A stretch of DNA of 64,000 nucleotides from Bradyrhizobium sp. CCGUVB1N3 (GTDB lineage Bacteria > Pseudomonadota > Alphaproteobacteria > Rhizobiales > Xanthobacteraceae): the NCBI RefSeq assembly GCF_024199925.1, contig NZ_JANADR010000001.1, positions 3,348,001-3,412,000 of the forward strand, read 5' to 3'. This document shows, piece after piece, positions 1-8,880 of this stretch. The notes under the pieces are model-generated. The model saw only the letters and a program-made list of their open reading frames with translations. It made no database searches and was not told where the DNA came from. The first letter of the stretch is position 1. Every line of letters starts with the position of its first letter. A program made the translations under genes and the position numbers.

Positions 1-113
1 ACCGTAGCGAGGCCGTTCTGAACCTTCGACAGCGGTAGGCGATCTCCGAGCAGCCGGGCAACGCGTTTCGCGGCCTTTTTGGGTCGGTCGAGATTGGGAA
101 AATGGAAGCGCAT
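1..113 (-). CDS. hypothetical protein, N-terminal part only
   Basis: A reading frame starts at an ATG on the minus strand (113) and runs out of the window. It reads MRFHFPNLDRPKKAAKRVAR and continues with a basic, helical segment of about 37 residues. I do not recognise the family with certainty; basic starts of this kind occur in small accessory-region proteins of rhizobia. The frame is open over its whole visible length and codon use is GC-rich as in its neighbours. The rest of the gene, and the left end of the surrounding element, lie outside the window. Confidence 0.45.
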   Translation of the reverse strand, partial: MRFHFPNLDRPKKAAKRVARLLGDRLPLSKVQNGLAT

Positions 114-420
114 GACAGTCCTCATCGCGGGCGCGCGATATGGCGAGACAAGTCCACTTGGCCTCAAGGCGCCCTAGAAAAGGATGTCCATTGAGAGTTT
201 GTTTGCGATTAGTCTGTCCTGCCCCGAAGGCTTCGCCAATGTGGACGGCCCGGCTGGACAAGCCGGTACCCGGACAGAATGGATGACGGACGCCGATTGT
301 CAAGGATCGGTCCAGGCGAAACGCTCGGGCATCGCACGCGCCTTCACTCTCCGCAATCGCCGGCCCGGATCTGGCTTCGCACAGGGCCGGACCAATGTTC
401 GGCCCGATTTCGCGGACGTC
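114..420. other. intergenic region without a recognised gene
   Basis: About 300 bases between the start of the leftmost partial gene and the stop codon of the membrane protein gene. A plus-strand frame runs through the right part but continues as a shadow of the neighbouring minus-strand gene. It probably holds the promoter of the partial gene and the end of the 421-2985 operon. I see no clear terminator hairpin or repeat. Confidence 0.4.
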
Positions 421-1164
421 CTAGTTCCAGAGAACTCCGCTCGCCAGCTTCCGCGCGCGCTTGCGCAGCCAAGCATACCGCATCTTCTTGGCTGCTCGGG
501 CCTCTGCCGAGGCCGCATAACTCGCCATGTAGCGCGTGAGCGGCTTGAACGGCCTGCGGATGGTAACCAGCAAGCGTTTGAAGCGGTACTCATAGGTAAA
601 GTAAAAAATGCCAGCGATGACGAAAGACAGCGAGATCATCATTATGGATTGAAGCAATTTCTTCGGGAGGTCCGCAGGGTGCAGGTATGGAGCGGCGTAG
701 AGCGCCGCGACCGCCTGGGCCATGAGAATGCCGGACAGAACGGCAAGAAACTTGATGACGAGCCAGGTGACGGCTGCGGTTATCCATTCGACCAGGATCA
801 GACGGTTTGCACATCCGAAGATGCCGCTGACGAGGTAACTCATGAGTTGCGGAAGCAGGACGGCGATGTAGATCGACGCGATCAGATATCGTTCGTCGCG
901 GAAATCCATCGAAGTATTCTGAAACCAGACGATGAAGCCGCCGAGCGGCGCAGCCCCGCTCATGGCGGAGCCGGCTATGGTCTCCGAATGCGCCCACACA
1001 TAGAAAAAAAGGCCGGAAAACAGCGTGAACATCAGCCAGAACGCGTACCAGATGGTGAATACGTGACCGGGGTGTTTGTGCCGCAAGTATAAGATAGCAC
1101 CGACGAGCCCGCCGAGCAGAGCCAGATCGGCCACGCCGAGCGCGATGTAAGTCCAGACAGTCAT
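421..1164 (-). CDS. multi-pass membrane protein, last gene of a three-gene operon
   Basis: Protein of 247 aa with about five or six hydrophobic segments: near the N-terminus, around residues 40-65, 95-120, 125-165 and 180-200. The C-terminal tail of about 45 residues is strongly basic and probably cytoplasmic. The start was chosen at 1164 because its ATG overlaps the TGA of the upstream DUF4238 gene (ATGA), the usual sign of translational coupling; the frame is open further upstream but only as a shadow of that gene. No family is recognised. In defence islands, a membrane protein at the end of a sensor/effector operon often acts as the toxic or pore-forming part, but here that is only inference. 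Confidence 0.7.
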   Translation of the reverse strand: MTVWTYIALGVADLALLGGLVGAILYLRHKHPGHVFTIWYAFWLMFTLFSGLFFYVWAHSETIAGSAMSGAAPLGGFIVWFQNTSMDFRDERYLIASIYIAVLLPQLMSYLVSGIFGCANRLILVEWITAAVTWLVIKFLAVLSGILMAQAVAALYAAPYLHPADLPKKLLQSIMMISLSFVIAGIFYFTYEYRFKRLLVTIRRPFKPLTRYMASYAASAEARAAKKMRYAWLRKRARKLASGVLWN

Positions 1165-2279
1165 GGTGTGCCTTTCGCTTGGTCGCTCGCCGAAGCACCC
1201 ACGCTTCCTCGTTCGCCCTCCTGGCTCGCGTACTTCTGCCTTCGCCGGTCCCGCAATCTCTCCAGAAGCGATGGAGGGCGGTCGCTGGATATCAGCTGGT
1301 CGACAAATTCCCGCTCCGAATCGTCGACCCCATAGACGTACTTGACCGCCTGCTTGACGACCCTGGCGTTGACCTCCTGAACCAAATCCTTGGAAGGCTT
1401 GCTTTTGAAGCTCCGCTCCACTTCCTCGGTATTGGTCGCTAGGAACAGCCGATGGGGCCCGATGGGCAAGGTCAGGTAGCAACCGGGTTCGCTGAACGTC
1501 TTGGACATGTGGAGGGGCCTGTCGGACGAAAGGAACGGCGGCGCGTCGTCTGGCGTGGTCACAACGGACCAGCGCATTCGGTTGAGCGCCTGGCCAATGC
1601 CTTCATGATCCATCAGTTCAGGCGCAACGTTCATGACCCAACGGGCCATGTGGTCGGGATCTCTCTTCTCGATAAACTCCTCAATCGTCTCGGGATCGTC
1701 CGGCTTACGGTTGGAGGCGTATTTCTGCTTCAGCAGCGTAAGGTCCCGCTTCCAGTCGTCTTCCAGTATCTCCGTGAGAGCGGCCAAGTCCTCGGGCATC
1801 CGAGTCATGAGCGTGATCAGGAAGAGCGACCAAGCCGACGTCTGTTCGGCATCGTTCTTTACCTTGTCGACGTTAGCCTCGATCATGTCGAGGGCTTTCG
1901 CCGCGAAATTGTCGACAGGGCTCATGAACTCGTCCTCGACCTGCTGCGCGATCGATTTGGGAACGCCTTTCTTTTCGTACAGCCTGTCCTTGAAGCCCGT
2001 TTGTTTCGGGTAGACGCGCTGGTGATGGATCTTTTTGTAGGGGCGGCTGAACTCGCAGATCCGGCCGTCGTCTCCGGCCCAGCGCCTCGAATAGAACTGC
2101 GGAACGTAGTGATGCCGGATCGATTGTTGGGCTGCCCCGCGCAGCCAGATCATATTAGGGCAGACGGCCTCCGTCTCCGCGGTGCAAGGCTGGATGTACG
2201 GATGCCCGCAGAAGCCGCACACCACGGCGCGCGGCCGCGTCGGCGGCATGACATCATCGTCGCTCATTTGCGTACGCAA
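1161..2279 (-). CDS. DUF4238 domain protein with N-terminal Cys-rich segment
   Basis: Protein of 372 aa. Around residues 55-67 it has the motif HHYVPQFYSRRW, the hallmark of the DUF4238 family, followed by the usual stretch that includes FLSSDRPL near residue 250. Before the motif is a possible zinc-binding segment (CGFCGHPYIQPC and a further Cys). DUF4238 proteins have no established biochemical role; they are common in accessory regions and are often suspected of nuclease or defence functions. The gene overlaps its upstream neighbour by 26 bases and its downstream neighbour by 4, so the three are surely co-transcribed and probably translationally coupled. The C-terminus (about residues 320-372) is charged and low in complexity. 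Confidence 0.85.
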   Translation of the reverse strand: MRTQMSDDDVMPPTRPRAVVCGFCGHPYIQPCTAETEAVCPNMIWLRGAAQQSIRHHYVPQFYSRRWAGDDGRICEFSRPYKKIHHQRVYPKQTGFKDRLYEKKGVPKSIAQQVEDEFMSPVDNFAAKALDMIEANVDKVKNDAEQTSAWSLFLITLMTRMPEDLAALTEILEDDWKRDLTLLKQKYASNRKPDDPETIEEFIEKRDPDHMARWVMNVAPELMDHEGIGQALNRMRWSVVTTPDDAPPFLSSDRPLHMSKTFSEPGCYLTLPIGPHRLFLATNTEEVERSFKSKPSKDLVQEVNARVVKQAVKYVYGVDDSEREFVDQLISSDRPPSLLERLRDRRRQKYASQEGERGSVGASASDQAKGTP

Positions 2280-2985
2280 TCGTTTTCAATGCTTTGTTCG
2301 CGTCGCCTCGCCCCTGGTAAAGGCCCAGCAATACCCCTTCGTCTTCGATCGTTTCAACGCGAAAAAGCGTCCAGCGCTTATCCTTGCCCTGCACGATACG
2401 GAAGGTCCGACCGTTGCGACGGCAATAAAACGAGGCAGAGCTATCGATTGAAGTCCAACCGCAATCCGCTCCGGAGAGAAAGCGCTGTTCTAGCTTTGCA
2501 CGCTCCTCTTCTTTCAGCTTGCGATATCGCTCCTCCTGCTCTCGCCGGAGCCTTTCGTCCTCCCGCTCCAGATGTTCCTGAAGCATTCCGATGATGGCGC
2601 GCATCTCGGTACCTTGCGCCTTTTCCGAGCGATACAGCGCCAGACAACCATCCTTGAGGTCTTCGTTGGGATAGGTCGTGTAGGGCTCCTCCCAGATCGC
2701 GCGCAAACGCTGCTCCACGTCCGTCTTGGTCAGCGTCGGACCGGGCAAATTATTGAGAGAGGCAAGCAGGTCTTCTATCGGAATCCAGCACGGAGCAGCA
2801 GCCTTCGCCACTTCCTCCCGCTCAGCTTCCCACTTGCTCCAGATCGAGCCCGCTCGATCGATCGCGTTCACGATGTCCCGGGCAAGCTTGTGCACGCTGT
2901 GCGGATCGCGCAGATGCCGCAGCGATGGGCTTTTCACGAAGTCGAAGAGCAACGAGGCCACGGCATACTGGCGGTCGGAGTTCAT
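2254..2985 (-). CDS. coiled-coil protein of unknown function, first gene of the operon
   Basis: Protein of 243 aa. The N-terminal part is helical (MNSDRQYAVASLLFDFVKSP), the middle (about residues 130-165) is a charged E/R-rich coiled coil, and the C-terminal 75 residues look like a compact beta domain with an aromatic-rich pattern (GWTSIDSSASFYCRRNGRTF). I chose the ATG at 2985 because a good ribosome-binding site (GGAGGGG) lies about seven bases upstream; an earlier ATG at 3114 in the same frame has none. The frame is also open to 3675, but that part is a shadow of the nuclease gene. It heads a tight operon with the DUF4238 and membrane-protein genes. The 290 bases upstream of 2985 hold no gene and should contain the promoter. 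Confidence 0.7.
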   Translation of the reverse strand: MNSDRQYAVASLLFDFVKSPSLRHLRDPHSVHKLARDIVNAIDRAGSIWSKWEAEREEVAKAAAPCWIPIEDLLASLNNLPGPTLTKTDVEQRLRAIWEEPYTTYPNEDLKDGCLALYRSEKAQGTEMRAIIGMLQEHLEREDERLRREQEERYRKLKEEERAKLEQRFLSGADCGWTSIDSSASFYCRRNGRTFRIVQGKDKRWTLFRVETIEDEGVLLGLYQGRGDANKALKTIAYANERR

Positions 2986-3278
2986 GCGGGCCCCTCCGGT
3001 TGGCAGGCTCGACATGCTATCAACTAGAACGCGATTGGACGAATCGCGACGAATGACTGCCAACCAGACGCCCTCCACGCCAAGGATTCGCCTGGAGCGT
3101 TCTGCGAGGTCCATCACAGTCTTGATTGCAAGACAGGTGCGCGCCCCTGACGACGAGGCAAGGTACTGACCTCTAGGCGTAGGATTCACCGAGGCGTCGG
3201 CGCGCGCAGTTGCGGCGGCAATTCGGCGAGACCGGCGGCCAGCTCGTCGAGGGCTCCCTGATTGAAATACCCCACGCG

Positions 3279-3863
3279 CTAGGCCTCCACGTCCTCGACC
3301 TCTCCGCGGTCGCCGACCAGCGCGATGCGGATGCCGGAGGCGGCGCAGCGGGGCGCCAGTTTGCGCCCGACCCGGCGCGTCACCTCGGTTGCCGGCATGA
3401 CCGCGACCTGGCGGGTGCCGGGTGCCCTCATCATCAATCTGCCGACGATCTCGCAAAGGCCTTTGTCCAGCTTCGAAAGCCGGCCCGGATGGCGGGTCTC
3501 GATGGTGCCGCCTTTGCATTCGGCTTCGATCGTGACCCCGTTGGCTTCGGCGGTGACGTCGCTCAGTCCGGACTGCGGATGGATAACGATGCGCCGCCCA
3601 TCGGCGTCCTCGAACGTGCCGGCGAACGCGCTGCGGGCCGTTGCTATCCTGCGGAAACCACGCTTCTCCAGCCACCCTGGGAAGTCGATTTGCTGCGCGT
3701 GCTGCCCGTCGGGGTGGATCCTCACTTCGCGGACCGGCTCCGTCCGGAATAGGTGCATGGCATAGGCCAACATGACGGCGCCTTCGTAGAAGTGCCGATC
3801 TGGCCGATCGGCCGGCGCTCCGGCGGTCGGTGGCCGCTCGACGATCAGGTCATCGAAATCCAT
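3279..3863 (-). CDS. PD-(D/E)XK nuclease-like protein
   Basis: Protein of 194 aa. Around residues 85-112 it has a hydrophobic strand, an acidic residue (GLSDV) and then EAECKGG, the spacing and shape of a PD-(D/E)XK nuclease core with E-x-K at its centre. After it comes a helix and another beta/alpha unit (GTRQVAVMPATEV), also usual for this fold. Members of the fold include restriction enzymes and Holliday-junction nucleases; substrate specificity cannot be read. The ATG at 3863 was chosen because the longer open frame upstream is the shadow of the divergent gene at 3999. It stands alone, divergent from 3999-4385, so they share the 135-base promoter region. Confidence 0.7.
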   Translation of the reverse strand: MDFDDLIVERPPTAGAPADRPDRHFYEGAVMLAYAMHLFRTEPVREVRIHPDGQHAQQIDFPGWLEKRGFRRIATARSAFAGTFEDADGRRIVIHPQSGLSDVTAEANGVTIEAECKGGTIETRHPGRLSKLDKGLCEIVGRLMMRAPGTRQVAVMPATEVTRRVGRKLAPRCAASGIRIALVGDRGEVEDVEA

Positions 3864-3998
3864 GTCTAAAACCCGACAACGTGCAATTGTACGCGGACTG
3901 TAGCTACCGTGGGTCAGGCGCGCCAGTCCGCAAGCCTGGCGCGCGGTCGCGACCGGGCTTGCGTTGCGGTCCTGTTCCGAAACGGCCCCGAACGGTAT

Positions 3999-4385
3999 AT
4001 GATCCAGAAGATCGTGCGGCGCATTTCGGAAGTCGCCAAGACGGATCACGAAATTAGAGATGCCGGAGCCCTGCTCACCGTGTTCTCCGAGTTGCGCGAT
4101 GCCGGCCGGACCGTCGCGGAGGAGTGGAAGAAGATGAATATTTCCATCGATGTCAACAAAAGCCCGCTCATCAAGGAAGGCCTCGATCGTGAGCGCGCCA
4201 AAAGCTTCGGCAAGCTGATCGCAAAGCAGCTTCAGCAGAAGTTCGGTGCCGATCCCGCCGACATCGAGCGGCGTCTCGCCGACCTCAACGCCGACGAACT
4301 CGAAGCCATTGGCGAGCGCATCATCCAGGCCATTTCGATCGAAGAAGCTTTGACCGTCCCGGCGCCATCGACCGCGCCACGGTGA
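3999..4385 (+). CDS. small helical protein with a DUF4351-like C-terminus
   Basis: Protein of 128 aa, almost all helix. The C-terminal 50 residues (LIAKQLQQKFG, then a helix ending in AISIEEAL) resemble the DUF4351 module that often sits at the end of Rpn/PDDEXK_2 transposase-like nucleases; that assignment is from pattern only. The start at 3999 (ATG) is preferred to 3909 because the earlier stretch has the composition of non-coding DNA. It is divergent from the PD-(D/E)XK gene and 51 bases ahead of the next plus-strand gene, so it may be a partner of either. No catalytic residues are visible, so a regulatory or antitoxin-like role is possible. Confidence 0.6.
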   Translation: MIQKIVRRISEVAKTDHEIRDAGALLTVFSELRDAGRTVAEEWKKMNISIDVNKSPLIKEGLDRERAKSFGKLIAKQLQQKFGADPADIERRLADLNADELEAIGERIIQAISIEEALTVPAPSTAPR

Positions 4386-4436
4386 GCGAGAGCGGCCCCG
4401 AGCCGGTACGCAAGCCATCCCCACGCGGGTCCGATC

Positions 4437-5168
4437 ATGACGCCTCCGTCACCGCTAGAGCCGCCCGAAATCTATCAAGTGGAGATCGCGACAACCGACG
4501 GCGGAATGACCGCCGTCGCCGTCACCGACCCCGGCAGCGGCCGCAGACTTACGGGCTCGACCACGGCATCCGCAACGCAAATGGTGGCCGTCCTGATCGA
4601 GGACCATCGCGAGCGGGCGGAAGCGGACCCGGTCGATCCCTCGCTCGCCGAAGAGAAACGCAGCCGTCGAGAGAAGATCACCTCCGTCGCCGTCTCCGTG
4701 TTCGGCGACGAAACCATCGCCCGCGCGTGGCTCACGAGGCCTCACTGCGACTTCGATGATCGACGCCCGCTGGCCGTGGCCGCCCGCGACGACTGCGGTC
4801 TGGCCGCCGTCACCGCCAAACTCGCCTCCTTGGACGCCCACCCCCACGTGGAAGCGCCTCCCGCACGCACCGTCCGGACACTTTACGCGGAGGCTCTGGA
4901 CGTGCTGCTGCGCGGAGAGATGGCCGATGTCGCAGTGGCGAGAGATTGGGACCTGCTGTCAGAAGTGGCGCGGCTGGCCTTCGACGACGCCTCCACCGAC
5001 TTGGCGGTCACCGACCCCTCCCTGTTCGCCGCCTGGCGCGAGGCGGTCACGAAGTTTCATCTCAAAGGATGGACGAACATGACCCCGCAGCGTGTGGAGG
5101 AAGTCCGGAAACGAGCTGCGGAGCGCGCTGCGGAACGTCAACGTCGTGACGCTGCTACTCTCCGATAG
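4437..5168 (+). CDS. hypothetical protein with a possible DUF2384-like segment
   Basis: Protein of 243 aa. About residues 88-122 reads FGDETIARAWLTRP followed by RRPLAVAARDDCG, which follows the pattern of the MbcA/ParS/Xre antitoxin C-terminal domain (DUF2384: FGD..kA..WL..P....g..PL). The usual Xre helix-turn-helix before that domain is not evident and no RES toxin gene follows, so the resemblance may be limited or the module reused. The C-terminus is basic and helical (RKRAAERAAERQRR). It lies 51 bases after 3999-4385 in the same direction and is probably co-transcribed with it. Function unknown. Confidence 0.55.
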   Translation: MTPPSPLEPPEIYQVEIATTDGGMTAVAVTDPGSGRRLTGSTTASATQMVAVLIEDHRERAEADPVDPSLAEEKRSRREKITSVAVSVFGDETIARAWLTRPHCDFDDRRPLAVAARDDCGLAAVTAKLASLDAHPHVEAPPARTVRTLYAEALDVLLRGEMADVAVARDWDLLSEVARLAFDDASTDLAVTDPSLFAAWREAVTKFHLKGWTNMTPQRVEEVRKRAAERAAERQRRDAATLR

Positions 5169-5333
5169 ATTGCTCGACGGCATCAAAACACGCCAGCGAC
5201 CCGATCTCTTGGCGACGAGCCGCGCATTCGCTTCGCGGGAAGACAAATGCGACAACAAGCATCAACGTGCGCGCGCCGACCTCGTGGAGCAGGCTGAACG
5301 GCCGGGGCGTTTGCTCTTTGCTCGCGGTCCTCG

Positions 5334-6755
5334 TCATGACCGCATCCGACGCATGAAGGTCGCTCTCCGACGCGTCATTTCGTCATCGGAGCTCTCCAGC
5401 AAGCGATCGAGCGCATTCATCATGGGCGCAGCGGACGTTAAAAGTTGGCCGTCCAGTGCCTTTTCGTCGTCGCGGTAGAGAGCGTCACGCAATCTGTCGA
5501 GCAGGCTCTCCGACGGAACGCCGCCCGGCATCTCGACCGAGGACGGCAGCGCGCTGCGGCCGGACCAGCGACCGAAGAAGTCCCAGCCGGGCGGCGAGCT
5601 TTCATGTCGCAGCATCAGCTCGAGAATTTCCGGGGTGATGTCGACCGCCCGCATGGTCTGCTCGCAAACCATCGGATCCTCGAAATCCGCACCGTCGAAC
5701 CAATCTCGAAACTCCGGGCACGTGGGACTCGTCGGACCCGTAGCGATGAAATCGAACGTCCCGTGCTCGTCGGTGCCGCTCGACGCCGAGAAGGGGAAGC
5801 CCGGGCACCAGATTCCCGCCGCCGGATTAGGCCAGCCCTTATCGCTCGTCGATCGCGGCCCGGACGCAAGCAAGGTCCAGGATTCCAGAAGCAACAACGC
5901 TTTTGCCCTACCGCGTGCACGCGACGGACCGACCGCCAAGTGCACCGCGTAGCAGAGCTTAGCCTTGACCTTGCCGATCGGCCGAGACCGGTTCTTCAGC
6001 GATTGCAGCGTGTGCTCTAGGATGTCGGAGCCGTCGTTCTCGCTGCACTCCACCTCGGCATGTCCGACGACGCGGGGAAACAAGAAGATGCGCGGCCAGG
6101 TGAGATACCAGCTGAACTCCGGATCTTCCCCACGATATTCGAGCTGCCCCGTCGGCTCGTCGAATTCCAGGCGGCGCTGATCGCAAGCGGCCCAAAGCCG
6201 GCTCAGGTCGATAATCGTTCCGTCGGCGGCTTTCCTTGGCCTCGAGAGATATCGGCCGATCTCGGCTAGGCCTTCGGCGAGCTCCTCGAACTCGTCGCGC
6301 CGCGCCAAGGGGACGTACGGCTCGAGGAAATCTTGCACGGCGACGGCAAGCTCATCGAGGAGCGGAAGCTGATCGCATTCCGCAAGCGCCGCCGCGGCGA
6401 CGACCAGGTCTCTGTATCGGACGAGAGTCTTGTTGAAGCGCCCCGCAGCGAATCTCGTCTGCCCTGACTCGCGCTCTTCACGCGTCAGGTGGAAGCGGTA
6501 GAAGTTTTTCGGATCGCGCGCGATGTTGGCTGTCTGGCAAATCGCGGAGCAAGAGAGGCCAAGCCGATCCGCGATCCGCGTCACGACCAAGGCCGCCGCC
6601 GCGGCCTGATCGTCGGTCAGTTTGCGGCCGGCCGGAAGCTTGTAGCCTGACTTGGGTCGCAACATGTCGCAGACCCTGGTCAAGGTCTGTCCGGGGTGGG
6701 CGACGGCGGCGAGAGCGTCGTTCATCAATCTGCTCAAGGGGGTCTCGGTGGTCAT
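5334..6755 (-). CDS. hypothetical protein of 473 aa
   Basis: I do not recognise this protein. The N-terminal third is helical and Ala-rich and contains a phrase that could be a helix-turn-helix (RIADRLGLSCSAICQTANI, about residues 70-88). The centre is mixed and Trp/Pro-rich, and the last 60 residues are helical and charged. No signal peptide or membrane segment is seen. Two start codons lie six bases apart (6755 and 6761) behind a GAGGAG site; the inner one has the better spacing. Three copies of a 12-base motif lie upstream (6819-6877) and may be its operator, so it could be autoregulatory. It converges with 4437-5168, leaving 165 bases between the stops. Confidence 0.7.
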   Translation of the reverse strand: MTTETPLSRLMNDALAAVAHPGQTLTRVCDMLRPKSGYKLPAGRKLTDDQAAAAALVVTRIADRLGLSCSAICQTANIARDPKNFYRFHLTREERESGQTRFAAGRFNKTLVRYRDLVVAAAALAECDQLPLLDELAVAVQDFLEPYVPLARRDEFEELAEGLAEIGRYLSRPRKAADGTIIDLSRLWAACDQRRLEFDEPTGQLEYRGEDPEFSWYLTWPRIFLFPRVVGHAEVECSENDGSDILEHTLQSLKNRSRPIGKVKAKLCYAVHLAVGPSRARGRAKALLLLESWTLLASGPRSTSDKGWPNPAAGIWCPGFPFSASSGTDEHGTFDFIATGPTSPTCPEFRDWFDGADFEDPMVCEQTMRAVDITPEILELMLRHESSPPGWDFFGRWSGRSALPSSVEMPGGVPSESLLDRLRDALYRDDEKALDGQLLTSAAPMMNALDRLLESSDDEMTRRRATFMRRMRS

Positions 6756-6818
6756 GCTCATCTCCTCGCGGGTTCGGGATGGGCGATGGCTACCGGGAAG
6801 CCTCCGGACGCGCATTCT

Positions 6819-6877
6819 GTTCTGCTAAATCTAAAATATCGTATTTTGCAGAACACGGATGAGGAATTTTGCAGAAC
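6819..6877. promoter_or_regulatory. three copies of a 12-bp motif upstream of the 473-aa gene
   Basis: The motif ATTTTGCAGAAC occurs at 6843-6854 and 6866-6877, and in inverse orientation with one mismatch at 6819-6830 (GTTCTGCTAAAT). Centre-to-centre distances are 24 and 23 bases, about two helical turns, so a protein could bind them on one face. The AT-rich setting just upstream of the start at 6755 suggests an operator overlapping the promoter. The rest of the gap, to about 7176, holds no convincing gene. Confidence 0.55.
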
Positions 6878-7176
6878 ATCGTGAGCCCCAGCAGGTTGGC
6901 TCGCTCGGTTCGCCGGTGGACGGTCGGGATCTTTTGAGTCCTCTTCGTGGGTGGGGGCGCTGGGCCTGGGGTGACGGATGCTGCTGGGGTGCCCGAGCTC
7001 ATGCTGGAGCCATGGACTCGATCAGCCAGACCCCACCGGAGACGCCATGCCGTCGGCAAAAATGCCGCTCCAGACGCCGATTCCCTGAAAATCGACATCG
7101 GGGGGCGCCTAAGGGGGCCGTCCGCCACCCTGAGCCCCGCGTTCGCGCCGTGCCGGAAATCACCTAACTGCGTGCC

Positions 7177-8880
7177 TCACGACTGCGCTCCGGACCCGGC
7201 GCCATCTTTCGGAAACAGGACTGCTCTGGCTCGATCCGCCGTTTCGAGCGACTTCCCCAACACGACCGGGCTCGGCTTCATCCGTCTCGAGTATTCCGAG
7301 TGCGCGATGAAATTGTGAAGCGAGCACAGTGGGTCCACGTCTCGGATCTCCTTCACGTAGTCGGACAGCAGCCGTGCAAGCGAAATGGCGCCGGACGCCA
7401 CCCCGCCTTCCAGGTTCTCCAGATCCTGGATGGTCATGACGATCAGCGGCCTGACGCTCTGGCCGGCATCACCATCGAGCAGCTTTCTCATCTCCTTGCG
7501 GAAGAAGACACCTGTGCCGGGGCTGTCCAGGCGCAGATCGTGTGCCACCACGATCGGATAGATTTCGGTGGGGCTCGCGAATTCGTCCGGAAGCTCTGGC
7601 CAATCGCGCTTCGAGATTGCGCCGGTGCTCTTCGCGAGTTGCCAGACGGCGTTTCCCTTACTGATGTACTTCTCTCGCAGGTGGCCCACGAAGTCGGCGT
7701 ACTCGTTGCCGGAGACGAGCTCCTCCTTGAGAAACTTGGCTTTGGCCTCGAACACGAGGATGGCGGCCGCCTCGCCGGCAACGGCATCGACCTCGAACTC
7801 CGTCTTCTTGCCGTTGGCCTTCTCGAGATTGAGCCTGGCGTTGCCGAACATGCGCCCGACGATGGCATTCGCATAGTCCTCGAACGCCAAGCCGAACGCG
7901 TGGAAGACCGCCCTTCCGCGCTCCGGGTGATCGCGCAGCAGGAAAAACAGAGGCCCGATCGAGAGCTTCGCGGAATAGAAGACCGGATCGATGATGACCG
8001 ATGCCCCGTCGGGAAAGAGGATGATCGGCCTTTGCCACATCGCCTTTTCGAACTCGGCCTGGCTCCCCTGGCTGGCCTGCGCGAACTGCTCCGGCGTCTG
8101 GCTATCCAGCGCGAGATAATCCGGAAACACGCCTCTGTACGTGGTAGCGGCCCCGACCGTGTTGATCTTGAAGACCCGGCCTTCGAGTTCGTTTCCGACC
8201 ATGATGTAGGACATGAGGCCGGAGACGCAGGTCGAATATTGGTCGAACGTCATCCTGGTCGCCTCCCGGAATTCATCTTCGAACTCCGGGTAGTGCTTCG
8301 GGAAATGCTCCGCGAACAGCAGCCATCCGCGTCCGATCGTGTTGACCACGTTCGGCGCAGGGTTGGTTTCCTCGATGACTTTCCGCAGATATCCCATGTG
8401 ATCTTCGACGGTGTCCTCGGTCACTCGCGCGAAATTCCGGGACGCCATCGTGCGCTCGGTCCACAGCGCGCTCGCGACGAGCGCCGCCTTGAGAAACTGC
8501 GCTCGATTCTTGGCGGCTTCGTAAAAGTCGGGACGGGGCCCCGGAGAGCAGTGCCTCACGGCCAGACGCATCAGATGCAGAAGCTGGCCCCGGAAGAATA
8601 CCGCATGCGTTCGGTGTCCGCCGCGCGGTCCGGTGAAGCTCAGAATCCTCTGTTCCTCCTTCGGCAACGCGATGAACGACATCGCGGCTCTGTTGCGGCG
8701 CTCCATGGTTGCGATTCCGATTCCGGAGACGATCGCGTTGAGCCGCGCGCAGAGGATCACGGTCTCCTGGAGAGGGAGAGAGGCCAGCAGATTTGCGGCA
8801 TACCCTTCGGTGGACGGCAGCCCATAGACGTGGGCTATGTCGGCGAACGAGTTGACGTCGCGCGCGTTGACGTAGCCCAT
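7177..8880 (-). CDS. large protein with a PD-(D/E)XK-like nuclease motif
   Basis: Protein of 567 aa. The first half is helical with no motif I can name. Around residues 355-385 it reads EFEVDAVAGEAAAILVFEAKAK: an acidic residue, VD, a hydrophobic strand, then E-A-K. This is the layout of a PD-(D/E)XK nuclease core (D...ExK), here late in a long protein as in many restriction-like effector proteins. The following residues (ISKGNAVWQLAKS) give the helix normally found after the core. The C-terminal part is mixed. Its ATG overlaps the stop of a tiny upstream frame (TGATG), and the Shine-Dalgarno site is weak, so translation may depend on coupling. It looks like a stand-alone defence-type nuclease; the target is unknown. 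Confidence 0.7.
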   Translation of the reverse strand: MGYVNARDVNSFADIAHVYGLPSTEGYAANLLASLPLQETVILCARLNAIVSGIGIATMERRNRAAMSFIALPKEEQRILSFTGPRGGHRTHAVFFRGQLLHLMRLAVRHCSPGPRPDFYEAAKNRAQFLKAALVASALWTERTMASRNFARVTEDTVEDHMGYLRKVIEETNPAPNVVNTIGRGWLLFAEHFPKHYPEFEDEFREATRMTFDQYSTCVSGLMSYIMVGNELEGRVFKINTVGAATTYRGVFPDYLALDSQTPEQFAQASQGSQAEFEKAMWQRPIILFPDGASVIIDPVFYSAKLSIGPLFFLLRDHPERGRAVFHAFGLAFEDYANAIVGRMFGNARLNLEKANGKKTEFEVDAVAGEAAAILVFEAKAKFLKEELVSGNEYADFVGHLREKYISKGNAVWQLAKSTGAISKRDWPELPDEFASPTEIYPIVVAHDLRLDSPGTGVFFRKEMRKLLDGDAGQSVRPLIVMTIQDLENLEGGVASGAISLARLLSDYVKEIRDVDPLCSLHNFIAHSEYSRRMKPSPVVLGKSLETADRARAVLFPKDGAGSGAQS

